From: Melioribacteraceae bacterium
GTDB taxonomy: Bacteria > Bacteroidota > Ignavibacteria > Ignavibacteriales > Melioribacteraceae
Reading direction: 5' to 3'
DNA: 7,609 bases
Assembly: GCA_026987055.1 (NCBI GenBank)
Contig: JALSNL010000411.1
Coordinates: forward strand, 1-7,609
Part shown: in pieces, positions 1-7,438 of the stretch
Layout of the letters: each line of letters begins with the position of its first letter
Position numbering within the stretch: the stretch's first letter is position 1
Notes under the pieces: model-generated
Database searches by the model: none
Told to the model about the DNA's origin: nothing
The model's input: the letters and a program-made list of their open reading frames with translations, nothing else
Translations under genes and position numbers: made by a program

Positions 1-448
1 CTTGAATAGTTTTGTAAATATCACTGAACTTTGTACCGTTTGTCCAACCGGTCAATTTATGAAAATTTCTTGGTTTTGGATTCAAAGCTGCTGCGGCTGC
101 ACCATCACCTTTACCTTCGGCACCATGACATGCAGTACAGTTTTTACCAAACAATTCTTTACCTTTACTAATTATATCAGCAGAAGAATTAGTTATAATC
201 GATAAATCAACAGCTGCTTTAACTCCACCCTTTTTAACTTCAACATCAGGTAATTGCCTGGTATATAGTGAATCGGTTAATACAGGAGGAACTTCGTTAA
301 ATGTTAAATTTGTTAAATGCTTAACAAAGTAAATGCCTACAATTAAAAATAGAAAAAAGAAATAAGGATAAATCAATCCGAACAATCTAGTTGGAGATTT
401 GATTAATTCTTTAAACTCTAATTCTGTTTCAATTTTTTTATTATCCAT
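1..448 (-). CDS. Membrane-anchored monoheme cytochrome c, C-terminus cut by the window edge
   Basis: Read on the minus strand from ATG at 448, this gives 149 residues and runs off the left edge without a stop. The N-terminus is charged (MDNKKIETEL), followed by one hydrophobic helix at about residues 22-43, a linker rich in Pro, Val and Asp, and a class I cytochrome c domain with the heme-binding motif CTACH (C104, C107, H108) and the usual Gly-rich GAEGKGDG that follows it. The axial Met should lie in the missing part. The expected topology is N-terminus in the cytoplasm, one anchor helix and the heme domain in the periplasm. It starts 14 nt after the actF stop, with a weak AAGAGA at 460-455 as ribosome binding site. 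Position suggests it carries electrons from ACIII to a terminal oxidase; that role is inferred. It could also be an extra ACIII subunit or the start of a larger multidomain cytochrome. It is not a duplicated ActE by eye, since the ActE-type PPVKGTVARG segment is absent. Confidence 0.9.
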   Translation of the reverse strand, partial: MDNKKIETELEFKELIKSPTRLFGLIYPYFFFLFLIVGIYFVKHLTNLTFNEVPPVLTDSLYTRQLPDVEVKKGGVKAAVDLSIITNSSADIISKGKELFGKNCTACHGAEGKGDGAAAAALNPKPRNFHKLTGWTNGTKFSDIYKTIQ

Positions 449-462
449 AAACTATCTCTTAA

Positions 463-1653
463 TTATAATCTAAAATCAATTCCCCGTTGTAATTTCGGGT
501 CACCAATAGGAACTAAATTATTATTTTTTGCTTTTAATACAAATACTAACAGCACTAATCCAAGTCCTAACACCAAAAATCCAAACTCAATCCAACCAAA
601 TACTGCACCTTTAGGGCTAAATGTGGGCATAACAATCCAATATAAATCAATGTAATGAGCAATAAGAATCCAAATTGCCATAAACTTCAATTTTGGAGCA
701 TTCATTTTAGAACCTTGCGAAACCATTACAAAAAACGGTATAACAAAATGAATGAAAATAATTGCTAAAGAAACAGCAACCCAAGACCCTTCCCATCTGT
801 GAATAAACCAAATGGTTTCTTCGGGTAAATTTGCATACCAAATAAGCATGTACTGACTAAATGCAATGTATGCCCAAAAATTAACGAAGCCAAACATAAA
901 TACACCAAAACTGTAGTAGTGATCTGGTACCAATCCTTTTACCAAATTGCCTTTTTCATTTAGATAAACAAGTAAGAAAGTAACACTGGTTATTCCACCT
1001 AAAAATATTCCGGCAAAATAATAAACGCCGAACATTGTAGAAAACCAATGTGCTTCAAGGCTCATCATCCAATCAATTGCAGTAAAAGTAAGAGTTATTG
1101 CAAATATTGGAATGAAAATAGCAGAAAGTCTAATATTTCTTTTTGTTAATTCCGGGTCACCGGTGGTATCTTGCTTTTTAGAATTGTTAGTAATTAAGTA
1201 ATAAAAAAGAATCCATACGGCAAAAAAGGCAACTACTCTTATTGTAAAAAACTTAATATTTAAATAAGCTGCTTTCCCCTTTAAGACAGGATCCGACTCA
1301 ACAGCTTCATGATGCAGCCAATGATAAAGTTCGTGCATATTAAAATAAATTGGAATAGCCACAATTGGAACTATTAATAAAATAGCCGCAAGAAATTCAG
1401 CAATTCTTCTAAAAGGAGTACTCCAAACAGCACCACCTAAATATTCTATAGCAACAAGAAATAAAGAACCTAAACCAATACTTATTAAAAACATAAGCAA
1501 TATAACATTGTTATAAGCACTTCTGGTATGGTCGGTTAAATAAGCTAAGATAACTAGCACAAGCCCTACTGCAGTTAAACCATATGCTAGTTTCTTTAGT
1601 AGCGGTGGTAAATCTTTTTTAACGTAATCCACCTTATTCAAAGTTGAACTCAT
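463..1653 (-). CDS. actF: ActF, ten-helix membrane subunit of Alternative Complex III
   Basis: This is a 396-residue integral membrane protein. Hydrophobic stretches fit ten helices at roughly residues 23-40, 50-70, 83-103, 134-154, 175-193, 203-228, 248-272, 288-310, 322-341 and 351-373. The segments around DWMMSLEAHWFSTMFGVYY (194-212) and FSQYMLIWYANLPEE (265-279) are what I recognise as conserved ActF signatures, and the tail VPIGDPKLQRG is also typical. ActF is an NrfD-like relative of ActC. In known ACIII structures it packs beside ActC and has been proposed to contribute to a proton path, without a clear quinone pocket of its own. Its ATG overlaps the stop of the upstream ActD-ActE gene by four bases (ATGA at 1653-1650), and AAGGAG lies 11 nt upstream. 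Both the length and the position after actDE are normal for the family. Confidence 0.95.
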   Translation of the reverse strand: MSSTLNKVDYVKKDLPPLLKKLAYGLTAVGLVLVILAYLTDHTRSAYNNVILLMFLISIGLGSLFLVAIEYLGGAVWSTPFRRIAEFLAAILLIVPIVAIPIYFNMHELYHWLHHEAVESDPVLKGKAAYLNIKFFTIRVVAFFAVWILFYYLITNNSKKQDTTGDPELTKRNIRLSAIFIPIFAITLTFTAIDWMMSLEAHWFSTMFGVYYFAGIFLGGITSVTFLLVYLNEKGNLVKGLVPDHYYSFGVFMFGFVNFWAYIAFSQYMLIWYANLPEETIWFIHRWEGSWVAVSLAIIFIHFVIPFFVMVSQGSKMNAPKLKFMAIWILIAHYIDLYWIVMPTFSPKGAVFGWIEFGFLVLGLGLVLLVFVLKAKNNNLVPIGDPKLQRGIDFRL

Positions 1654-2789
1654 AATAAATCAGACTCCTTAGCATTAAAAGATCTTTGAAGAACACGAAT
1701 GTAATTTATAACCGCCCATCTCTCTTTTTCCGATAACTGATGAGCATACGATGGCATCACATTTTGACCTTCCATTATTACGTGATAAATTCTGCCATCT
1801 GTCCAATTTCTAACTTTATTAGAATGCAATGTTGGTGGTGCGGGAAAGTTTCCGTTTAATCTACTTTTACCATCAGCTAAATAACCATGACAAGGACTGC
1901 AATAAATATTAAATTTTGTTTTGCCCAAAGCCAAATTCTCTTCGGTTGGAAGTAAAGGATTAACTAATAACTCAGCAGCTTTATCCGGTTGTCCTTTGAA
2001 TCTGTAAGGCAAATATCCTCTAGCTACTGTTCCTTTAACAGGTGGTAGCATATCGGAACCATTTTTGAATACTTTTGATGTTTCTTGTGGGATGGATTTC
2101 CCTTGCTCGGACATCCAAGAAAACGGAATCATATACAATACTTTATTCATTGTACCGTACACAGAAAGAGATGTAATTGCGGCAACAATTACCAAAAAGC
2201 CGATAAATTTTTTATCAAATATTTTCGGTTTGAAACTAATCTCTTCCTCATCAAAATAAATCGGAAGAATTTTTTCTGCTCCCAATTCTTGAAATAAAGC
2301 TTCTACCTCATTTTTGTTAAATTTAGGATCGGTAGCTTCTATTAAAATTCCATACTTATCCGATGAAACATTTTTCATATATTCGGTATCATGTACCGGA
2401 TGGCTGTTATTAGGTAGTTTTAGGAAAAACATAAGCAGAGCAACCACTGTTATAACCGCTCCGAATAAAACCGATAATTCAAACATAATTGGACCAAATC
2501 CCGGTAAACCAAAATAAGGTTTTCCTCCAATAACAATCGGGTAATCTACAGCCATCATCCAACCCATCATTGTTACGGCAGTTAATGTTCCGGTTAAACC
2601 GAAGACTAAGGTAACCCATCCGATTTTAGATTTTGTTAACTTCATTGCCTTATCCATTCCATGAACCGGATAAGGTGTGTTTACATCAAATTTCTTAAAT
2701 CCTTTTTCTGCAACTGTTTTAGCAGCGTGAATAATTTTATCCGGTGTATCAAATAAAGCCGAATATGAATAAAGTATTTTTTCGCTCAT
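1650..2789 (-). CDS. actDE: ActD-ActE fusion: ACIII membrane subunit joined to a monoheme cytochrome c
   Basis: This is one continuous 379-residue frame. Residues 1 to about 190 are ActD (DUF3341 type): the opening YSYSALFDTPDKIIHAAKTV, helices at about 56-80 and 99-123, then a soluble region (about 140-180). A third helix follows at about 194-212, preceded by KK. Residues about 225-379 are ActE: the segment PPVKGTVARG (249-258), heme motif CSPCH (C297, C300, H301) and MPSYAHQL, with M345 the likely axial ligand. Starting inside the cell, three helices put the ActD loop in the cytoplasm and the heme domain in the periplasm, as ACIII requires. In Rhodothermus marinus and Flavobacterium johnsoniae, ActD and ActE are separate and ActE has its own export signal. 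Here the third helix sits where that signal would be and has no lipobox cysteine. The gene starts 2 nt after the actC stop and overlaps actF by 4 nt. Nothing suggests an assembly error, because both halves are intact and in frame. Confidence 0.93.
   Translation of the reverse strand: MSEKILYSYSALFDTPDKIIHAAKTVAEKGFKKFDVNTPYPVHGMDKAMKLTKSKIGWVTLVFGLTGTLTAVTMMGWMMAVDYPIVIGGKPYFGLPGFGPIMFELSVLFGAVITVVALLMFFLKLPNNSHPVHDTEYMKNVSSDKYGILIEATDPKFNKNEVEALFQELGAEKILPIYFDEEEISFKPKIFDKKFIGFLVIVAAITSLSVYGTMNKVLYMIPFSWMSEQGKSIPQETSKVFKNGSDMLPPVKGTVARGYLPYRFKGQPDKAAELLVNPLLPTEENLALGKTKFNIYCSPCHGYLADGKSRLNGNFPAPPTLHSNKVRNWTDGRIYHVIMEGQNVMPSYAHQLSEKERWAVINYIRVLQRSFNAKESDLL
1665..1670 (-). promoter_or_regulatory. 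Ribosome binding site of actF
   Basis: AAGGAG, read on the minus strand, lies inside the last codons of the ActD-ActE gene, 11 nt before the actF ATG. With the four-base stop/start overlap it supports the chosen start and coupled translation. Confidence 0.75.
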
Positions 2790-2791
2790 AT

Positions 2792-4162
2792 TTAATGTTC
2801 TCCGTGTGATGGCTGTGAACCATCTACAACACCTTTAACCTCAGCAATAGATATTACAGGTAACGATTTTGTAAATAATAAAACTAAAGTAAAAAACAAT
2901 CCGAAACTTCCAAGTAATAAAGCTCCATCAACAATTGTCGGTTTAAAATATGCCCAACTTGACGGTAAGAAATCGCGTGATAACGAAGTTACGGTAATAA
3001 CAAATCTCTCGAACCACATTCCAACATTTACAAAAACTGCAATTACAAACATAATTGGAATTGTTCTTCTAATTTTTTTGAACCAGAATAATTGTGGAAT
3101 AAATACATTACAAGAAAACATAATCCAATAAGCCCAAGAATAATCTCCAAAAGCTCTGTTAACAAACGTAAACATTTCCGTAGGAACTCCGCTATACCAT
3201 GCAATAAAGAATTCCATTGTATAAGCATATCCAACCATTGAACCGGTTAATAGAATAATCTTATTCATCTTTTCCAGAGTATCTAAAGTAATTATATGCT
3301 CATAATTAAATATTTTTCTAATAAAGATTAAAACATTTTGCACCATTGCAAAACCGGAAAAAACAGCACCGGCAACAAAGTATGGTGGAAATATTGTTGA
3401 ATGCCAACCCGGTAATTGTGCTACGGCAAAATCAAAACTTACCACGGTATGAACCGAAAGTACAAGTGGAGTAGCCAAACCGGCAAGAATTAAATAAACC
3501 ATTTCATAATGGCGCCAGTGTCGGTTTGAATGTCTCCATCCCAAACTTGTAATCGAATAAATAATTTTTTTAACTTTGCTTTTAGTTCTATCTCTTAATG
3601 AAGCAAAATCCGGTATTAAACCGACATACCAAAAAGTAAAGGATACTGTAAAATAAGTTGATACTGCAAAAACATCCCAAAGTAGAGGGGAATAAAAATT
3701 AACCCATAAAGAATGCTGACTTGGATATGGAAGCAAATAAACTGCTGCAACCCAGGGACGTCCGGTATGAATAATCGGAAATATCATTGCTGTTATTACA
3801 GCAAAAATCGTCATACCTTCGGCAAACCTTGCAATACCGGTTCTCCATTTTTGCCTAAACAAAAATAGAATTGCTGATATCAATGTTCCTGCATGTCCAA
3901 TACCAATCCAAAATACAAAATTAACAATCGGCCAAGCCCAGCCAACAGGATTATTATTTCCCCATAGTCCTATACCATAATAAAAAGAATATGCTAGTGC
4001 AACAGCACCAATTGTAAGCATTGTTAAAGTTACACCAAGTGCAATGTAATACTTTTTATCAGGTTTAGTATCTAAAGGTTTAGATATTATTTCATCTAAC
4101 GATCTGAGAGAAGGTTTTCCTTCAATAACAGATAGTTCTTGAGTAAATTCGTTATTACTCAC
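2792..4162 (-). CDS. actC: ActC, NrfD/PsrC-type quinol-oxidising membrane subunit of ACIII
   Basis: This 456-residue protein has ten predicted helices at about 38-61, 79-103, 116-134, 161-183, 219-240, 259-282, 303-325, 341-360, 368-389 and 412-432, with both ends cytoplasmic. It belongs to the NrfD/PsrC family, whose members anchor FeS subunits and bind quinone near the periplasmic side. Family-like segments include [16 protein letters not shown] (H90), IHTGRPW (H132) and [13 protein letters not shown] (H238, D244); these His and Asp residues are the candidates for the quinol site and proton release, an assignment made by analogy. The start is GTG, sharing its first G with the TAG stop of actB (TAGTG), and is supported by a strong GGAGG seven bases upstream. 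The first in-frame ATG would fall at residue 48, inside helix 1, so GTG is the better start. The length is normal for ActC. Confidence 0.95.
   Translation of the reverse strand: MSNNEFTQELSVIEGKPSLRSLDEIISKPLDTKPDKKYYIALGVTLTMLTIGAVALAYSFYYGIGLWGNNNPVGWAWPIVNFVFWIGIGHAGTLISAILFLFRQKWRTGIARFAEGMTIFAVITAMIFPIIHTGRPWVAAVYLLPYPSQHSLWVNFYSPLLWDVFAVSTYFTVSFTFWYVGLIPDFASLRDRTKSKVKKIIYSITSLGWRHSNRHWRHYEMVYLILAGLATPLVLSVHTVVSFDFAVAQLPGWHSTIFPPYFVAGAVFSGFAMVQNVLIFIRKIFNYEHIITLDTLEKMNKIILLTGSMVGYAYTMEFFIAWYSGVPTEMFTFVNRAFGDYSWAYWIMFSCNVFIPQLFWFKKIRRTIPIMFVIAVFVNVGMWFERFVITVTSLSRDFLPSSWAYFKPTIVDGALLLGSFGLFFTLVLLFTKSLPVISIAEVKGVVDGSQPSHGEH
2798..2803 (-). promoter_or_regulatory. Ribosome binding site of actDE
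   Basis: GGAGAA on the minus strand overlaps the last codons of actC. Ten bases separate GGAG from the ATG at 2789, which supports that start. Confidence 0.65.
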
Positions 4163-7100
4163 TATACATCCTCCGAATGAGTATTTCTAATTTTTGCTAA
4201 ATAGGTTACATTAGGAATTATGCCTAATTCTTCTAAAACATGATAACTTAAATTATGTTCTCTGTGTTTGCTAACAATAGCTTCGGAATCATTAGAGTTA
4301 CCAAATTCAATTGCATTTGCCGGACAAGCCGATTGACAACTTGTTGTTACACCTGACCCGTCAAACTCTTTACCTTCTCTAATGGCATCTTCGCGTGCTT
4401 CCATAATATTTTGCACACAGAAAGTACATTTTTCTATTACACCGCGAGATCTTACCGTTACTTCCGGATTATTTACCAATTCAGTTAAGTCATTTTGATA
4501 ATATTGGTCGCGGAAATGATCGCGGAAATTAAAGAAATTAAATCTTCTTACTTTATATGGACAGTTATTTGCGCAGTAACGTGTACCAACACATCTGTTA
4601 TAAACCATTTGGTTTAATCCGTCGGGACTATGATTTGTAGCATTAACCGGACAAACATTTTCGCAGGGTGCATTATCGCAATGACTACATAACATTGGTT
4701 GAGTACTGACAATCGGTTCTTCCGGTGTACCGCTGTAATATCTGTCTATTCTCAGCCATTGCATTTCCCTTCCAACTTCAACTTGGTCTTTACCAACAAC
4801 CGGGACATTATTTTCAACATTGCAAGAGGTAATGCATTCGGAACAACCTAGACATTTATTTAAGTCGATTGTCATTGCCCATTTAACATCTTTATATTCA
4901 TAATTATTGGTAATGCTAAAAACCTCTGCTTTGTTTTCTTCTAAGAATTTTGGATTCTTTGAATATTCTTCAAGAGTACCTTCTTGAATTATATGTCTTT
5001 TAAGATGAAGATCTTTTACAAATTCATCATTTAATGAATGGTGTTCTTGTGTTGAAACTAACTTATATGTTGTACCGGTTTTTGAAACAGATACATTATC
5101 AAATACAAATTTGTTAGGATTGTTTCCATCTAACAATAAATTAACGTTTGTACCAACTCCATCGGCAACGGTTCCTGCATTGTCTCTTCCGTAACCAAGC
5201 TCAATAACAAGTGTATTTTCTGTCATTCCCGGCTGAATAAGAGCCGCAATACTAACTTCCCTTCCGTCCACATTTATTTTAAGAACATCATTATCACTTA
5301 TTTTTAATTGTTCGGCAGTTTTTGGTGCTATTGCTGCATAATTATCCCAAGTAACTTTCGATACGGGATGAGGAAGTTCTTGCAACCATCCGTTATTTGC
5401 ATATTGTCCGTGTCCAATAAAATAATTGTCTTGTAAAATCAAAGTAAATCCGCTACCAACTTTATTTGCCAGAGCAAAATCTACTTTGTTAAGCTTAGGA
5501 TGTGATATTTTTTTATTACTTGTTTTAACCGCACCATCATGTAAAGCAGTAAACCAAAATGTTTTGAAATCAGAAGCAAAATTGCCTTTGGAATAAACAT
5601 CTTCTTTGAAACTATTCATTAGATATTTATGATAAGTATCGTTATCAACTTTACCATTATTTAACCAACTTAGCAGAATAGTTTCTTTTTGTCTGGTATC
5701 AAATAATTCTGAAATAACAGGTTGCTGTAAATTCAAATTTCCATTACGAACCAAATAATCACCCCAAGATTCTAAATTATCATTTAGAGGCAATATATAT
5801 TTAGTAAGTTTAGTAGTTTCATTATTAACTTCCGAAAGTGTTATTGTTGTCTCAACATTTTTTAACGCATCGGCATATCCTAAGTTAGAAGCTAACTCGT
5901 AAACAGGATTTGAATCAAAGTGAATAACAGCACCAACGTTTCCGTTATTCATATTTTTAATTAAATCATTTATTTCATCAACTGATGTTAGGTTACCGTT
6001 GTTAACAAAACCTAATGAATAATCGTATAGTGAGGATGCACCCAATACTTCATTCAATAAGTTAACAGCAAGGTGTGTTTCAACCGGTAAATAATCTCCG
6101 GCATAAACAACGGCTTTGCCTTTATTGTCAATTAAATCTTTAACAAGAATTTCTAATTTCTTATCATTTAAACCATTATCAGCAGCAAACTTTGATAAGT
6201 TATTCTTTTTTATTTGTGTTAAAGTTTCACCGGTTAAAAGATTTTCCGGTAATTTCCCTTTTTCAAGTAATTTATTTAGAATGCTTAAAACTAAATTGTG
6301 TTGTTGTTGCGGTTTAAGTCTAAATCTAATATCGGCATTCATTCCTGTTAAAGTCATTCCGGCTTCAAAAGCATATAATCTGCTAATACTTTCTCCATTA
6401 ACAATATCTCTGCTTTTTGTATAAAGCTTTACATTTTCAATGTTATCACCTTCTTTGCCAAGAAAATCGGATTCCAAAGCAACAATTACTTTTGCTTTAT
6501 CCCATCTTATTAAAGGTAATAAATCAGAAGAAAAAGATTTATTCCATGCTAGTTTTCTGTTCTCGTTGTTGATTAGCTTAATGGTATAAGTTTTTGTTGT
6601 TGGATATTTCTTCTTGAATTGGCTAATAACTTTTTTTGTTGTAGGAGAAGTAACCGGATTTGTAACAAACGCTATTTCTTTCCCTTCATTACTATATTTG
6701 GTTAGTTTGGAAATTAAATCCGTATCAACTTTAGACCAAGTAATTTTTTTACCTTCTAAAGTAGGATCTTTTAATCTTTCAGGATCATATAAATTTAAGA
6801 TACTTGCTTGTCCCCGAGAAGAAACCTTTCCGGCACTGATTGGATCTGCATCATTACCTTCTATTTTTATTGGTCTTCCTTCACGTGTTTTTACTAATAT
6901 GCTATGTGCTTCCCCGTTATCAACAAAAGTAGAAGCATAATAGTTAGGTTTACCTGGTAAAACATTTTCCGGTCTATCTACGTAAGGAACTATTTCTCCT
7001 TTGTCTCTATAATCGGTACAAGCGGTTGCAGCATAAGCTGATGAAGCAGCTAAAATTGCTAAAAATTTTCTTCTGGAAAAAGAATTCATATTTTTTGTAT

Positions 7101-7215
7101 CGAACTCATCTGTAACACCTTCTTTGAATTCGCTAATTTTTTCTTTTAATAGTTCAGGGTCATTTTGATATTCCCTTAAACTTTTCCAGATATTTTTTCC
7201 ATTAAATTCGGACAT
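4162..7215 (-). CDS. actB: ActB, molybdopterin-oxidoreductase-like iron-sulfur subunit of ACIII
   Basis: This is a 1017-residue fusion of a molybdopterin-oxidoreductase-like part (about 67-760) with a PsrB-type ferredoxin part (781-1017). The N-terminus is an extended Tat signal: about 45 residues with an [18 protein letters not shown] leader, then SRRKFL (47-52), a hydrophobic stretch and ATAC (63-66), which resembles a lipobox with C66 as possible lipid anchor. The leader is usual for ActB-type proteins, so the start at 7215 is preferred over M43. No cysteine occurs between C66 and C788, so the N-terminal FeS site and the Mo-ligating Cys of true molybdoenzymes are absent, as known for ActB. 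The C-terminal cysteines are 788, 791, 794, 798; 843, 846, 851, 855; 875, 881, 885; 930, 933, 960 and 964. These fifteen match three [4Fe-4S] clusters and one [3Fe-4S] cluster. The protein sits on the periplasmic face and passes electrons from the ActC quinol site to the ActA hemes. A weak AAGG lies ten bases before the ATG. Confidence 0.96.
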   Translation of the reverse strand: MSEFNGKNIWKSLREYQNDPELLKEKISEFKEGVTDEFDTKNMNSFSRRKFLAILAASSAYAATACTDYRDKGEIVPYVDRPENVLPGKPNYYASTFVDNGEAHSILVKTREGRPIKIEGNDADPISAGKVSSRGQASILNLYDPERLKDPTLEGKKITWSKVDTDLISKLTKYSNEGKEIAFVTNPVTSPTTKKVISQFKKKYPTTKTYTIKLINNENRKLAWNKSFSSDLLPLIRWDKAKVIVALESDFLGKEGDNIENVKLYTKSRDIVNGESISRLYAFEAGMTLTGMNADIRFRLKPQQQHNLVLSILNKLLEKGKLPENLLTGETLTQIKKNNLSKFAADNGLNDKKLEILVKDLIDNKGKAVVYAGDYLPVETHLAVNLLNEVLGASSLYDYSLGFVNNGNLTSVDEINDLIKNMNNGNVGAVIHFDSNPVYELASNLGYADALKNVETTITLSEVNNETTKLTKYILPLNDNLESWGDYLVRNGNLNLQQPVISELFDTRQKETILLSWLNNGKVDNDTYHKYLMNSFKEDVYSKGNFASDFKTFWFTALHDGAVKTSNKKISHPKLNKVDFALANKVGSGFTLILQDNYFIGHGQYANNGWLQELPHPVSKVTWDNYAAIAPKTAEQLKISDNDVLKINVDGREVSIAALIQPGMTENTLVIELGYGRDNAGTVADGVGTNVNLLLDGNNPNKFVFDNVSVSKTGTTYKLVSTQEHHSLNDEFVKDLHLKRHIIQEGTLEEYSKNPKFLEENKAEVFSITNNYEYKDVKWAMTIDLNKCLGCSECITSCNVENNVPVVGKDQVEVGREMQWLRIDRYYSGTPEEPIVSTQPMLCSHCDNAPCENVCPVNATNHSPDGLNQMVYNRCVGTRYCANNCPYKVRRFNFFNFRDHFRDQYYQNDLTELVNNPEVTVRSRGVIEKCTFCVQNIMEAREDAIREGKEFDGSGVTTSCQSACPANAIEFGNSNDSEAIVSKHREHNLSYHVLEELGIIPNVTYLAKIRNTHSEDV
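4170..4174 (-). promoter_or_regulatory. Ribosome binding site that decides the GTG start of actC
   Basis: GGAGG on the minus strand lies seven bases before the GTG at 4162, within the last codons of actB. It is the strongest Shine-Dalgarno match in the window and justifies the non-ATG start. An ATG directly after GGAGG (AGGATG) is in another frame and meets a stop after four codons, so it is not a rival. Confidence 0.8.
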
Positions 7216-7227
7216 ATTACAAAAACC

Positions 7228-7413
7228 TTATTTATTTCTCTTTACGGAATTGGGATGTATCTTAACAAAAACTTTTCTGTTAAGTTTTCTTTTACCTTTG
7301 GCAAATAGTTTCATTGGGAAAGATGATAAAAGTAATGCACCTAATGCACCCATAGAAACTTTACTAAAAAAATTTCTTCTATCTATTGTATTTTTCATTT
7401 TTTTTAAACTCAT
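7228..7413 (-). CDS. Small basic protein with a twin-arginine signal, between ActA and ActB
   Basis: This 61-residue frame starts at ATG 7413, with GGAG ten bases upstream, and ends 12 nt before actB. It begins MSLKKMKNTI and continues DRRNFFSKVSMGALGALLL, which fits a Tat signal: RR at 12-13, hydrophobic residues following, a hydrophobic stretch at about 20-33 and a possible signal peptidase site after A38 (LFA-KG). What would remain is about 23 residues, very rich in Lys and Arg, ending HPNSVKRNK. I do not recognise a named family. Small Tat-signal proteins encoded next to molybdopterin or FeS subunits are known (for example near formate dehydrogenases), with poorly defined roles. If the signal is not cleaved, it could be a one-helix accessory subunit of ACIII with a positive periplasmic tail; alternatively it could help export of ActB. 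Both ideas are inference. The good ribosome binding site, tight spacing and coherent signal argue that it is a real gene. Confidence 0.82.
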   Translation of the reverse strand: MSLKKMKNTIDRRNFFSKVSMGALGALLLSSFPMKLFAKGKRKLNRKVFVKIHPNSVKRNK

Positions 7414-7423
7414 TTTAATATAA

Positions 7424-7427
7424 CTCC
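7424..7427 (-). promoter_or_regulatory. Ribosome binding site of the small Tat-signal gene
   Basis: GGAG (in AGTGGAGTTA, minus strand) lies ten bases before the ATG at 7413, in the 25-nt gap after the ActA stop. It is the main non-coding evidence that the small gene is translated from this ATG and not from the ATG six codons further in. Confidence 0.65.
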
Positions 7428-7438
7428 ACTATTAAAAT

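Noticed and set aside
2..205. Plus-strand 67-residue Cys/Phe-rich frame at the left edge
   Set aside because: It is the antisense of the cytochrome c gene on the minus strand, whose CTACH motif, anchor helix and operon position are convincing.
2065..2517. Plus-strand open frames at about 2065-2297 and 2314-2517
   Set aside because: They are antisense to the ActD-ActE fusion, overlap each other in different frames and have no recognisable domain.
3043..3234. Minus-strand 63-residue frame inside actC
   Set aside because: It is an out-of-frame reading of the helix-rich actC sequence; hydrophobic stretches appear by chance in such shadows.
6116..6940. Plus-strand open frames at about 6116-6424 and 6614-6940
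   Set aside because: They lie opposite actB, which is supported end to end by family features. Their products are Phe/Ser/Leu-rich mirror translations with no domain and no ribosome binding site that I can see.
7087..7089. Alternative later start of ActB at M43 ([10 protein letters not shown])
   Set aside because: It would give a classical short Tat signal, but the longer leader with its [13 protein letters not shown] segment is typical of ActB-type proteins, and the start at 7215 fits the 12-nt spacing to the upstream gene.
2792..7215. Polysulfide/thiosulfate reductase or another molybdoenzyme (PsrABC-like)
   Set aside because: ActB lacks the N-terminal FeS and Mo-ligating cysteines, the FeS and catalytic-like parts are fused, and the neighbours are ActA, ActD, ActE and ActF. 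This fits ACIII and not a Psr complex.
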